Shown piece after piece: positions 27,637 to 36,364 of a stretch of DNA of 64,000 nt. Every line of letters starts with the position of its first letter. Within the stretch, counting starts at the first letter, position 1. The DNA comes from Bog-793 sp963803025 (GTDB lineage Bacteria; Actinomycetota; Acidimicrobiia; Acidimicrobiales; Bog-793): the NCBI GenBank assembly GCA_963803025.1, contig CAWDKZ010000007.1, positions 1-64,000 of the forward strand, written 5' to 3'. Under the pieces are notes generated by a model. That model did no database searches and was not told where the DNA came from. It saw only the letters and a list, made by a program, of their open reading frames with translations. Made by a program: the position numbers and the translations under genes.

Positions 27637-28223
27637 ACTAGTCGCAGATCGGCGCCGTCGGCCCTCCAACGCGAACCCCCCTCCTCACTCTCACTACGGT
27701 GAGCGACGCTTTGCCAATCACGGGAGAAGCGAACTAACGGCCCATCCGGACGGCCTGTCAACCGCGTGACTGTCAAGAGCGCGTTCCAACGCGGAATGCC
27801 AGCAGTCTTTCCGAAGGGTGTCCACAAACATTCAGCAGGGAGACGGATCAGCGCCACCGATCGCCCGGTAGGTGCGGCAGTACGGCACCTTCGGGCGAGG
27901 GCCTTGCCACCTAATCGCCGCGCGTGATGTGGCACTCACGACTGCGCGTAACGCCGAGCTGGGTTCGACAAGGACATCGAGCTGATGGTGCTCCGCCACG
28001 AAGTGCGCATCCTCGAGCGCCAAGTACACGGGCGGGTGCGCTACGGCCGGGGTGCAACGTCCGCTCTCTCCGCTGGCGTAGCCCGGGTTTTGGCGCCTTA
28101 CACCTTGTGGCAGGACTGGGCGGTGAGCGCGGTGGCCAGGTGCGACTTCCCCGTTCCGGGGTTGCCGATCATCAAGATGTTCTCGCACTTGTCGATGTAC
28201 TCACAGCGCGCCAAAGTGAGCGA
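27637..28223. other. IS debris between membrane protein and permease 2
   Basis: There is no intact gene here. About 27965-28050 (+) encodes KDIELMVLRHEVRILERQV, an N-terminal scrap of the same transposase family as at 9-370. About 28083-28218 (-) encodes part of an IstB-type ATPase. The first 320 bases hold nothing I recognise. Confidence 0.6.
28083..28218 (-). pseudogene. IstB-like transposition ATPase fragment
   Basis: The reverse-strand reading gives CEYIDKCENILMIGNPGTGK followed by SHLATALTAQSCHKV and a stop. This is the Walker A region of an IS21-type IstB helper ATPase (MIGNPGTGKSHLA). Both ends are missing. It lies directly against the permease-2 start, marking the insertion boundary of that duplicated gene. 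Confidence 0.65.
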
Positions 28224-29573
28224 ATGAGCAATACCAGCGGCAAAGCCCTGCAACAGGGCGAGCCGACGGGAGAGGGAACACGGAAGGCCGATATCGGGTT
28301 GGTCGCTGCTCTCAGTATCGGGGTCGGCGGCATGATCGGTGCCGGGATTTTCTCCATCCTCGGGGTCGTGGCACGGGTTGCAGGTTCCGCCATGCCCCTC
28401 TCCTTCGCGATTGGAGGGGTGGTTGCAGGGCTCGCTTCCTACAGCTACGTCGTACTTGGAAAGACGTTCCCAAGTGTCGGTGGTGCTGTCACGTTCTTGG
28501 TTCGTGGCTACGGCGAAGGCGTGGCCTCTGGTTCACTCAACCTCTTCCAGTACTTCAGCTACATCATCACCATTGCGCTGTATGCCACAGGGTTTGCTGC
28601 GTACGCTGGGACCTTTGTTCATGCGCCATCCAAAGTGTGGGCCGTTGGTGTCGTGCTCGCTTTCACGGCGATCAACTTTCTCGGTGCCCGACTCATGGGC
28701 CGAGCAGAGTCTGTGATCGTGCTCATCAAGGTGGCCATCCTCATCGTCTTCATCGTGGCAGCCTTCACGGCGGTCACCGGGAAGGGGGTTAATCGGCTGT
28801 CGTCAGCCTCTTGGCCGGGTCCTCTGGCGATCTTCACCGGGGCAGGCATCCTATCTGTTGGCTACGAGGGCTTCGGCCTGATTACGAATGCTGCCGCCAA
28901 CATGGCCAAGCCGAAGCGCGAGTTGCCACGTGCGATCTACGGCAGCGTCGCCATTGTGATCGTGATCTACCTCCTGGTCGCCATCGGTGTCGTGACCAAT
29001 GTGCCGCTCGACGTCCTGAAGGGACTTGGGAATTCCGCCTTGGCCGTCGCAGCCAAGCCGTCCCTGGGACAGGCAGGATTCAGGTTGATCGCCCTCGCGG
29101 CTTTGCTCTCGACTGCATCCGCAGTCAACGCCACCTTGTTTGGGTCTACGAACATCGCCTATCAGATCGCCAAGAACGGTGGTCTCCCACCGGCGTTCGA
29201 CCGCAAGCTCTGGGGTCGTGATGTCGAGGGACTTTTCATCACCTCTGGGTTGGTGCTCGTCTTCGTCCTGCTCTTTCCATTGAGCGCCGTGGCCTCCATG
29301 GGGAGCGCGGGGTTCCTCTTCGTGTACTTGGCGGTCAACATCGGTCACATGAGGATTCGCAACCAAACGGGGGCAAAGGCGTGGCCGGTCGTGGCGTCGG
29401 CAGTCACGTGCCTCTCCCTCTTCGTTGTCCTCGTGTGCCACATGATCGCCACGGCGCCGACATCTGCGATTGCTCTCGCTGTCACGCTGGCAGTGAGTTT
29501 CTTGTTCGAGATCGTGTATCGGAGCAGGACTGGGCGGACCTTTAAGGCGATTCTGATGCAAACCGAACTGTAA
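28224..29573 (+). CDS. APC-superfamily amino acid permease (copy 2)
   Basis: This 449-residue transporter is close to identical in long stretches to copy 1 at 17835-19214. It has the same SIGVGGMIGAGIFSILGVVA signature and about 12 membrane helices. Differences cluster in the N-terminal 12 residues and the C-terminal tail, which here ends QTEL rather than with a Pro/Ala-rich tail. DNA similarity begins about 16 bases before the ATG. Upstream is an IstB fragment instead of the ATPase remnant, so the gene was moved or copied as a unit of about 1.36 kb. Confidence 0.85.
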   Translation: MSNTSGKALQQGEPTGEGTRKADIGLVAALSIGVGGMIGAGIFSILGVVARVAGSAMPLSFAIGGVVAGLASYSYVVLGKTFPSVGGAVTFLVRGYGEGVASGSLNLFQYFSYIITIALYATGFAAYAGTFVHAPSKVWAVGVVLAFTAINFLGARLMGRAESVIVLIKVAILIVFIVAAFTAVTGKGVNRLSSASWPGPLAIFTGAGILSVGYEGFGLITNAAANMAKPKRELPRAIYGSVAIVIVIYLLVAIGVVTNVPLDVLKGLGNSALAVAAKPSLGQAGFRLIALAALLSTASAVNATLFGSTNIAYQIAKNGGLPPAFDRKLWGRDVEGLFITSGLVLVFVLLFPLSAVASMGSAGFLFVYLAVNIGHMRIRNQTGAKAWPVVASAVTCLSLFVVLVCHMIATAPTSAIALAVTLAVSFLFEIVYRSRTGRTFKAILMQTEL

Positions 29574-30049
29574 ACACCGCCCAAATCCAGTAGCGCGTAT
29601 CGGTTGAAAACGGTAGCGCGATCATTAGAAGTCACTTGGTCGCTCGTGCTCGTTCCCGCCATCTCCACCAAGATCCTCGCCACCCTTCTGTTGGTCTAAG
29701 CGGCCAGGCGTCACCACTTCACCTAGTCCATCTCGTCACTGGCCTATCTCTTCATCTCCCGTCCGCTGCTCGGGATTTGCATCGCAAGCCGCGATCGCCT
29801 CACTTGGCGAAGCGAGGATTCGTTACTCGGATCCTCGCGGGTGCCCGCTCCGTGTGAACCGGCAGCCCGTATCCGTTGGAAGAAACGGTGAAGGCGCAGG
29901 CCGATCTCACCGCGCGGGGAACGATCAGGGAGCTGGCGTTCCTCACGCGGCAATCCGCCCGGCCCGACGGTCACCTGTGGAACGGGGACCTGTCGTCGGA
30001 CAAGTGACCGAAGTGGCAGGCCCTCCGACTTTCGCTCTTCCCGGGGGGA
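29574..30049. other. Intergenic region with possible gene scrap
   Basis: This lies between two convergent genes. One plus-strand frame (about 29868-30007) reads LEETVKAQADLTARGTIREL and later GHLWNGDLSSDK before a stop, which looks like a coding remnant, but I cannot assign it. Nothing else is supported. Confidence 0.35.
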
Positions 30050-31495
30050 CTAGCCCGAGGCCGATCCCGGTTCCGATCGGTCGAGGTCGACGCCACGACG
30101 GAGGAGCTTTGCGGTGTAGATGCTGCTGTAGCTGAGCCGCTTCGATACCGCTGTCGCGATGCCGACGGTCAGCATCACTGCGAGCGTCAGCGTGTAGTTG
30201 TTCGTCATCTCGACCACGCTCGCGATCGCGGTGAGTGGAGCCTGGGCAGCCGCCCCGAACACGCCGCCCATGGCCAAGACGGCGAAGATCGCCGGCGTGC
30301 CCGCTGCGTGGCCAAAGAGGTGGCCGACGACCACCCCGAACACCATTCCCGCCATCGCCCCGGTGTAGAGCGAGGGGGCGAACACGCCCCCCGACCCCCC
30401 GATCGCGAGCGTCAGGCTGGCAGCGACCACTTTGCCCACCATCAGGATGAGGAGGAGCCACAGCACGATGCGACCGGAGACGGCCCTGTCGATCACCGGG
30501 TAGCCGACCCCATAGAGCTCGGGGAGCGCGAGGAGCAGCCCGCCGAGCAGGATCCCGCCGACCGCGGGACGCGCCCACTCCGGGCGTCCCCTCCAGAGAC
30601 GGTCGGCGACGTCCTCAAACCTGTAGAGGACGACCTTGAACCCGACTCCGAGGAACCCTGCGGCAACTCCGAGGACAGCGATCAAGAGATACGTGTAATC
30701 GTGGCTCACGACGAGGTCGTGGGGCACTCCGGAGAAGATGGCTGCAGAACCGAAAAAGGCGCGGCTCACGAGATCCGCCGTCACCGCCGAGAGGATCGTG
30801 GCGAACACCGCGTCAAGTGAGAACACCCGCAGGATGATCTCGCCTCCGAAGAAGAGGCCGGTGATGGGAGCGTTGAACGTCGCGGCGATCCCTCCGGCGG
30901 CCCCACAGGCAACGATGATGCGCAGCCGGCTCCCCGGCATCCGCGCGAATCGGCCGACCGTCGAGGCCCAGGCCGATCCGACCTGGACGATGGGTCCCTC
31001 ACGCCCGACCGACCCACCAGCACCGATGCACAACGCGGAGGCGAGAGCCTTCACGAGGGTCACCTGCGGTCGGATTTTGCCCTGCTCCTTTGCCGTGGCA
31101 AGCATCACCTCGGGGACGCCGTGGCCACGCGCCTCCTTTGCGTGTCGGTCGATGATGGGCCCGTAGAGAAGGCCGCCGAGCACCGGGATCAGAAGGACGA
31201 ACCAAATCCCGAGGAACTCCAAGTGTGAGCTTGCGATCCTTCCTTGCTGGCCGAACTGCTCGTGGCCCGTCGCGAGCCAGGTGAACGCGAAGATCAACCA
31301 GCGAAACCCGACGGCAGCAAGGCCTGCGCCCGCTCCGACGAAGAGGGCGGTGACGGGCAGCCCGATCCGGGATCTCCCGAGCCAGGTGGAGGCCGTGCGA
31401 ACCCGATCGAGACTGGTCTGCCTCGCAACTCCAGCCGCTTCGACTTGCGACGCTTCCAGGTGACGCCCAGCGGGTGTCTCCGCGTCCGCGGGCAT
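30050..31495 (-). CDS. CLC chloride channel/antiporter (CLC-2)
   Basis: This intact CLC-family protein has about 481 residues. Anion-pathway motifs are AGGSVGREGP (gating Glu), GGSGGVFAPSL and GGVFGAAAQAPLTA. There are about 10-12 membrane helices and, unlike CLC-1, no CBS or TrkA-C domains. ATG 31495 is chosen because the upstream extension overlaps the MarR gene and is non-hydrophobic and compositionally poor. It lies 49 bp after the MarR-2 stop and is probably co-transcribed. It may move Cl- for H+ in acid or osmotic stress. Confidence 0.85.
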   Translation of the reverse strand: MPADAETPAGRHLEASQVEAAGVARQTSLDRVRTASTWLGRSRIGLPVTALFVGAGAGLAAVGFRWLIFAFTWLATGHEQFGQQGRIASSHLEFLGIWFVLLIPVLGGLLYGPIIDRHAKEARGHGVPEVMLATAKEQGKIRPQVTLVKALASALCIGAGGSVGREGPIVQVGSAWASTVGRFARMPGSRLRIIVACGAAGGIAATFNAPITGLFFGGEIILRVFSLDAVFATILSAVTADLVSRAFFGSAAIFSGVPHDLVVSHDYTYLLIAVLGVAAGFLGVGFKVVLYRFEDVADRLWRGRPEWARPAVGGILLGGLLLALPELYGVGYPVIDRAVSGRIVLWLLLILMVGKVVAASLTLAIGGSGGVFAPSLYTGAMAGMVFGVVVGHLFGHAAGTPAIFAVLAMGGVFGAAAQAPLTAIASVVEMTNNYTLTLAVMLTVGIATAVSKRLSYSSIYTAKLLRRGVDLDRSEPGSASG

Positions 31496-31544
31496 AGGTG
31501 GGTTGTTCTCGTCCCGCTTGTCGCTCCCGGTCCCGCTCAACTTC

Positions 31545-32027
31545 CTACAACTCCCAGCTTCGGGGCCACACGTTGTCCGGGATTTCTCCAGCCGCCTGTC
31601 CAAACACTTGGAACGGGCGAAGGAGCAGCTCCCGGTCAGAAGCTGGCACCGTGGCAACGATGCGTCGAATCTCCTCGCGCCGACGCTCGGTCACCCTTTC
31701 GACAAGCCGCCGGCCCCGCTCGGCGAGCTCGAGGCGCACCTCTCGCCGATCGTTGCCATGGTGTCGACGCAAAATGAGCCGCTTATCGACGAGCCGGTCG
31801 CACAGTCGTGTCGCTGTTGACGGATCAACTCCCAGTGCTTCTGCGAGATCAACCGGCCGCTGGGCACCCCGAGAGGCGAGGACGACCAAGGCGCGGTACT
31901 GCTGCAGCGACACTTCGCCTTCGTGCTCACCGAGTGATCTCGCCGCCACCGCGACGAGGACCCGGCTAGCGGTCAATATGGCGTCTGTCAGATCCTCGAC
32001 GCTCGTGAGATGAGTCCTAGCAGCCAT
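31545..32027 (-). CDS. MarR-family regulator of the CLC-2 cassette
   Basis: This 160-residue MarR protein parallels the one at 12064-12552 over its whole length. Shared segments include SRxLVAVAARSL, QYRxLVVLASRG, STATRLCDRLVDK and the wing NDRREVRLELAERGRR. The ATG at 32025-32027 lies inside the 15-bp palindrome that is the likely operator, implying autorepression. It is followed by CLC-2, as MarR-1 is by CLC-1. Confidence 0.85.
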   Translation of the reverse strand: MAARTHLTSVEDLTDAILTASRVLVAVAARSLGEHEGEVSLQQYRALVVLASRGAQRPVDLAEALGVDPSTATRLCDRLVDKRLILRRHHGNDRREVRLELAERGRRLVERVTERRREEIRRIVATVPASDRELLLRPFQVFGQAAGEIPDNVWPRSWEL

Positions 32028-32046
32028 ACAATCATTGTATCACTAC
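32026..32046. promoter_or_regulatory. Candidate MarR-2 operator
   Basis: ATACAATCATTGTAT (32026-32040) is a perfect odd-centred palindrome overlapping the MarR-2 start codon. The following CACTA continues the similarity to the site at 12556-12577 (AATCATTG, ACTA). It is the expected size and shape for a MarR dimer. Confidence 0.6.
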
Positions 32047-32404
32047 AACTTGTTCTGCGCACTCTAACTGCTTACGGGCCAAGGACTAATGCAGACCATA
32101 TGAAGGATCCGCGCGTCCCCAGGATCCCCCGCTGAGAAGACGATCCGGCTCGAAGGGAGAGACTCGGAGAAAACTAGAATGTCTGATCGTCTGCTTACGA
32201 AACGACCACGCGTTCCCACGGAGCACGGGAGCCGCAGCGAAAGCGTGCCCCAGAACAATGTCCGAGTTGCGGGCTCTATATGCCCTCTACCTCCGATCAG
32301 TCGCGCGCAGCATTCGTCCGCCCCTCTGGGCTTCTATGAGTCCGGAGTGAGGTCAGCCAGCACGCCGGCGAGGTAGTGCTTCAGAATCTCTGCCTGCTTC
32401 GCCT
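32041..32404. other. Intergenic region, no gene seen
   Basis: This lies between divergent MarR-2 and the tail of the next reverse gene. Base composition is more even than in the neighbours. I see no recognisable coding frame; the first part should hold the MarR-2 promoter. Confidence 0.4.
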
Positions 32405-33202
32405 CTAGTCCAGGCGGTCTCGCGATCGGAGTGATGCGAATCTCGTGGCCAGGAGGTCCACCACTTCGGGCGGCATTCGCTCGCGCGGCCAGTTCTCCTC
32501 GGCCACTTTGGGGATGGACCAGTGATAACGCAGGCGCTCGGCAGGCCACGGCAGCTCGTCGTCACCCTCGACCCGTGACGTCATGAGATCCTCGGGTACG
32601 GCTATACCGGCATCGGTCAGACACGTGACCAGGGACCGCCATACCCGGTCCAGCCACGCCAGGATCCTGGATATTGGCACCCCGTCGACGCCTCCTATCC
32701 AGATTTCGTTGTTGGTGTAGGCGATTCCGCCGATACTCACATTCGGATAGTCCCTGGCCAGCGCGCTAGCGGAAAGCCCACCTATCTCGTCCCAGTGCTC
32801 GGAGACGTTGCGCATCAGTTCAAGCACATCCTCGCCGCCCATCTCCGGGCGGTGCTGCTCGGGTATCCGTGCCTGGGCGCGAAGGACGTTGCGGACCGTC
32901 ACAGTGAGCAGGTCGAGTTCGGTCGCGACCTGCATATGCAGGCTCCACGAGAGCACGCGGAGGGGCCGTTGATGGTCGAACGGCGGATAGTTCGCGTCCA
33001 TGGACTGGCGCCAGGACCTGCTGACGTCTGAATCGTCGTTAAGGCGATGGCGCACGTCTGCGTCGGTGAGTGCCCGCACCGCTTCGTCGAACGCTTCCGC
33101 GAACCGGGTCACCTGCATCTGTGCGGCCTCGACCCACCGCAGACCATTCCACCAGACGTGCTCCTCCGGTGCCGGGACCGGCATACTGCCGCTCATCATC
33201 AC
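32405..33202 (-). CDS. Unknown soluble protein
   Basis: This 265-residue protein has no recognised domain, signal peptide or membrane helix. The N-terminus EEHVWWNGLRWVEAAQMQVTR is Trp-rich, and the middle has ISRILAWLDRVWRSLVTCL. Codon use is less GC-biased than in flanking chromosome, consistent with an acquired island gene. The start is ambiguous among several Met codons at the N-terminus (MMMSGSM). Function unknown. Confidence 0.5.
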   Translation of the reverse strand: MMMSGSMPVPAPEEHVWWNGLRWVEAAQMQVTRFAEAFDEAVRALTDADVRHRLNDDSDVSRSWRQSMDANYPPFDHQRPLRVLSWSLHMQVATELDLLTVTVRNVLRAQARIPEQHRPEMGGEDVLELMRNVSEHWDEIGGLSASALARDYPNVSIGGIAYTNNEIWIGGVDGVPISRILAWLDRVWRSLVTCLTDAGIAVPEDLMTSRVEGDDELPWPAERLRYHWSIPKVAEENWPRERMPPEVVDLLATRFASLRSRDRLD

Positions 33203-33269
33203 GATTCTGACTCCAGCCAGTGTCCCCTACCACCAGTCTCTGTCGCACACTATCGATGACGCCTGAATA

Positions 33270-33497
33270 ATGACCCCTTATCGACGGCCGACAGGGCGCG
33301 TCGACGGCGTTCTGACGAAGCTCCCGCCCGGCCTGGATGTCGGTGCGCCCGCATTTGACAGGACTGGGGCTTGGATGATTTTCGGCGCTGCCGCCGCTAA
33401 CACAAAGTCCCCCTATGAGGGTGTGTTCATCTTCCATGATGGCCAGTTCTGGCAGGTGCCACGTTCAGCCTCGCTCGACGAACCCATTTGGCAGTGA
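33270..33497 (+). CDS. Small unknown ORF
   Basis: This 75-codon frame, with segments GRVDGVLTKLPPGLDVGAP and PYEGVFIFHDGQFWQVP, has plausible amino-acid content but no known family. No clear ribosome site is visible. It could be a remnant. Confidence 0.25.
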   Translation: MTPYRRPTGRVDGVLTKLPPGLDVGAPAFDRTGAWMIFGAAAANTKSPYEGVFIFHDGQFWQVPRSASLDEPIWQ

Positions 33498-33699
33498 GCA
33501 GCGCGCCGTTCGGGCAACCCAAATCAGTTGAGCTGCAGGACACAGTCGCCCCCAGTGTGCAGAAGGGTCTGCTGCTCCTTGCCATCCCGCTGCCCGCTGT
33601 TGGCTTTCGACTCTCAGGGTGGCTACCGCCCGAAGGAGGCTCCCGTTTCTTCCCTCACTCTCGATGCCCCAAACAAACGAGTCCGGGTTAGACACCCTT

Positions 33700-33728
33700 G
33701 GAGGTACCGCCCTCTGGGCGGAACCTCC
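33700..33728. terminator. Strong hairpin, terminator-like
   Basis: GGAGGT pairs with ACCTCC and CCGCCC with GGGCGG around a TCT loop, with one internal mismatch. There is no T tract. It may end transcription from the small ORF upstream or be a structural repeat. Confidence 0.35.
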
Positions 33729-33808
33729 CGCGGCCGAGCGCGCTTAGCGACCCGATGCGATGATCCGTGGGTGAGTGGCCTCGTAATCGCATCTGCGATC
33801 GCTCTGCG

Positions 33809-34051
33809 ATGACGAACACTCGTTTCGCGACCCCGAAACGTTTACGAGTAGGCGACACGGTTGCCATAGCCGAGCGTCTTTACGGGAGCGAGCTGCGACA
33901 TTCGGGTGAGCAGGGTGGAGCTTGGTTCGCGAAGACCCCTTCCGGAAAGGTCGACGGCTTCCTTACGGGCGAGCCCTACCGACCCGCCCCGGTCGCTCGC
34001 ATCGCAAAGATCGACGCGGGTTCAGTCGGGTGCCCAGCGATGTCGCCCTGA
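33809..34051 (+). CDS. Small unknown ORF beside integrase
   Basis: This 80-codon frame contains KRLRVGDTVAIAERLYGSEL and TPSGKVDGFLTGEPYRPAP. It is convergent with the integrase. The content looks coding, but no family is recognised and no homologous neighbour helps. The preceding 33498-33808 holds only the hairpin. Confidence 0.3.
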   Translation: MTNTRFATPKRLRVGDTVAIAERLYGSELRHSGEQGGAWFAKTPSGKVDGFLTGEPYRPAPVARIAKIDAGSVGCPAMSP

Positions 34052-34073
34052 CCACCTGCGATGCACATCCTTG

Positions 34074-35285
34074 TTACGAGGGGATTTCAAAGGGAGAGCG
34101 AACAGAGCGCGATCGCGCGCTCTCTCCGGCCGAATCCGCCCAGTCGTCGCGTAAGAGATCTCCCAGCGCCACGGCGGCCGCTTGGTCCGAGGCGACCACC
34201 CAGTGTGAGTAGACGTTCAGAGTTGTTGCCGCGTTCGCGTGACCGAGGCGACCCGCGACGGTGCGGACAGGAATGCCGGCGTCGAGCATACGAGTGGCGG
34301 CGAAATGCCGAAGGCTGTGCAACGGGAGCTCTCTAATCCCGGCTCGGCGCCGCAGTCGAATGAAGGCGAGCGACATTCCATCGGGGCGTCGGGGCCGCGA
34401 ACCGTCGGCTTCGGTGCTGAAGACGAACGCGGAGTCCGACAAACAGGATTCAACGGCTGCGGCGCGTTGCGCACAGCGGTCATGGTGCATGCTGAGCACT
34501 CCGAGGGTCTCGGAATCGAGCGAAATGCGTCTTCCTGCGTGGGTCTTGGTGTCCTTGACCATGAGCGAGTCGTTCCGCATCCCGATTACCGCGCGGGTGA
34601 TGGTGAGCATCCCGCCGACCAGGTCGATATCGCCCCAGCGTAATCCACACAGTTCTCCGCGGCGGGCCCCGGTGACCGCTGCGAGCCTTACAAAGAGGGC
34701 GAGGTCGGGATCGGTTCGCTCGGCCTCTCGGAGCAGGATGAGGATCTCCTTCGGCTCGGGGGTCAGGATCTCGTGCCGTCCAACCCTCGGGGGAGACGTC
34801 CGTAGGGCTGGGTTCGAAGCGATCCAGCCCCATCGCACCCCTTGATTGAGGATGTGGCGCAACAGAGCGTGAACGTGGCTGACCGAACGAGGGCTGAGCG
34901 ACCGCCCACCTTGTCCGCCGTTTTCGAGCAGCTCGGCGTAGTAGCGATCGATCGACTGCGGGCGGAGCGCGCGAAGCCGCACCGAACCGAAACGGGGAAG
35001 GATGAGACTGTCGAGCAGTCGCTCGTACTCGCGCACAGTTGTCGGCGAAAGGCTCGACCGGCTCATCTCGAGCCAGCGCGCGGCGAGCTCGCGAACGGTT
35101 CCCCCGGTGACGTCGTGGGTCCCCGCCCCCGCCTCGACGACGAGCTCGGCGAGGATGTCTTCGGCGTGGCGCTTTGTCCCCCGGACGGTCTTCGTGACGT
35201 AACGCTTTGTGCCGTTGTCGCCGCGACCGAGGTAGACCTTGGCTCGCCAGACGTTCTTTCCCCGGGGTTCGAGGTGTCCCCGCAA
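34074..35285 (-). CDS. int: Tyrosine integrase of the island
   Basis: This phage-type tyrosine integrase has about 403 residues. It has an N-terminal arm-binding region (RGHLEPRGKNVWRAKVYLG), a SAM-like core-binding domain (TVRELAARWLEMSRSSLSPT) and a catalytic domain with TGARRGELCGLRW (Arg), KTHAGRR (Lys), HSLRHFAATRM (HxxR), RLGHANAATTLNVYSHW (His, Tyr). TTG 35285 is chosen because GGAGG lies 8 bases upstream; the open frame continues to 35441 but there it is only tRNA sequence. GTG 35357 is the alternative. It is adjacent to tRNA-Arg, the presumed attachment gene. Confidence 0.85.
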   Translation of the reverse strand: MRGHLEPRGKNVWRAKVYLGRGDNGTKRYVTKTVRGTKRHAEDILAELVVEAGAGTHDVTGGTVRELAARWLEMSRSSLSPTTVREYERLLDSLILPRFGSVRLRALRPQSIDRYYAELLENGGQGGRSLSPRSVSHVHALLRHILNQGVRWGWIASNPALRTSPPRVGRHEILTPEPKEILILLREAERTDPDLALFVRLAAVTGARRGELCGLRWGDIDLVGGMLTITRAVIGMRNDSLMVKDTKTHAGRRISLDSETLGVLSMHHDRCAQRAAAVESCLSDSAFVFSTEADGSRPRRPDGMSLAFIRLRRRAGIRELPLHSLRHFAATRMLDAGIPVRTVAGRLGHANAATTLNVYSHWVVASDQAAAVALGDLLRDDWADSAGESARSRSVRSPFEIPS

Positions 35286-35307
35286 TTCGCCTGCCTCCGC
35301 TGCCGTC

Positions 35308-35340
35308 TTGGGAATCTGCCCGATCGACGCAGATTCCCAA
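35308..35340. promoter_or_regulatory. 12-bp inverted repeat upstream of integrase
   Basis: TTGGGAATCTGC (35308-35319) and GCAGATTCCCAA (35329-35340) are perfect arms around a 9-bp spacer. A further GGATTCCCA lies at 35343-35351. The site lies between the chosen integrase start and the tRNA, suiting an integrase or excisionase arm site, or an operator. Confidence 0.5.
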
Positions 35341-35411
35341 ATGGATTCCCAGGGCACGCTAGCGGATTGCCATACCGCTCGCCAAAAGGCTCTTACTAGG
35401 GTCTTTAGAGG

Positions 35412-35484
35412 CGCCCCCGGCAGGACTCGAACCTGCGACACGCGGTTTAGGAAACCGCTGCTCTGTCCCCTGAGCTACGGGGGC
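35412..35484 (-). tRNA. tRNA-Arg (anticodon CCT)
   Basis: The 73-nt cloverleaf has acceptor pair GCCCCCG/CGGGGGC, D arm GCTC/GAGC, anticodon stem GCGGT/ACCGC with loop TTCCTAA (anticodon CCT at 35449-35451, complement strand), and T arm GCAGG-TTCGAGT-CCTGC. CCA is not encoded. Its 3' end faces the integrase, so it is probably the attB/attL site of the island. Confidence 0.95.
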
Positions 35485-35728
35485 GGTGACCCGATCGACA
35501 CGCCAGTGCACCGATTCTTATCGCTCTCGCCGCCGGCTCGTTCGACAGCGTCGTCGTCGGGGCTGTCCGGCTGCGGGCACGGCGGTGGGTGTCGATCCCA
35601 ATGGACAGGACGTGCTGGGACGACTCCGAGCAGCGACGCGATCCGGCGTGCAGAATGGCGAGGTGACGGGCGTCGGCTGCGGCGAGTGACCGAGGCGCCG
35701 AATCTCCCTTACGTGAAAGGTGAACCCA

Positions 35729-36118
35729 GTGAAGGACTTCAAGTCGTTCCTCTTGCGGGGCAACGTCGTCGACCTCGCGATCGCGGTCGTCGTCGGTGTC
35801 GCCTTCGGGGCGGTCGTCACGGCGTTCGTCCGGGACCTGATCACGCCGTTGATCGCGATTCCCGGGAAGACGAACTTCGCTTCGCTCCATTTCAGCGTGA
35901 ACAAGAGCACCTTCTACTACGGCGACTTCGTCAACTACGTCGTCGCGTTCGTCATCCTCGCAGCCGTGATCTTCTTCGCCGTGGTCCGGCCGCTCAACGC
36001 GATGATGGCGAGGCGGCAGGCCGCGGCGCCGACCACGAAGACCTGTGAGCACTGCGTGAGCACGATTCCAGTCGCCGCGCACGTCTGCGCGTTCTGCGCT
36101 CGCGACGTCGCCGCCTGA
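35729..36118 (+). CDS. mscL: Large-conductance mechanosensitive channel MscL with C-terminal zinc ribbon
   Basis: MscL opens under membrane tension during osmotic downshock. The protein has 129 residues. TM1 follows KDFKSFLLRGNVVDLAIAVV and TM2 is FVNYVVAFVILAAVIFFAVV. The usual helical C-terminal bundle is replaced by TKTCEHCVSTIPVAAHVCAF followed by C, two CxxC pairs suggesting a zinc ribbon. GTG 35729 is favoured by GAAAGGTG upstream; GTG 35720 is possible. It is the first gene on the chromosomal side of the tRNA. Confidence 0.9.
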   Translation: MKDFKSFLLRGNVVDLAIAVVVGVAFGAVVTAFVRDLITPLIAIPGKTNFASLHFSVNKSTFYYGDFVNYVVAFVILAAVIFFAVVRPLNAMMARRQAAAPTTKTCEHCVSTIPVAAHVCAFCARDVAA

Positions 36119-36364
36119 CGCGACGTTCCCAGCTCAGCCAACCGCCCGGCAGGGATTCATGACACCGCGTCGGCGCGGAACGTCCAATCCTGGCGCTCCC
36201 TCGTCGGCGCGATGCCGCGTCCGGCCACGTGACGGCGGTTGGACGAAGTCACCGGTCTCCGGTGGGTAGCCGCAGCCCTGACCCAGGTGCGGCGTCAGAC
36301 GTCCGGCGTGCAAAACCGCCGAAATGGCGCGGGATGCCCCGGCTGTCGTCGGCGATCTCTCGGC

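Noticed and set aside
35286..35441. N-terminal extension of the integrase into the tRNA
   Set aside because: The extra residues (VRVLPGAP) are translated tRNA 3' end; TTG 35285 has a good GGAGG site.
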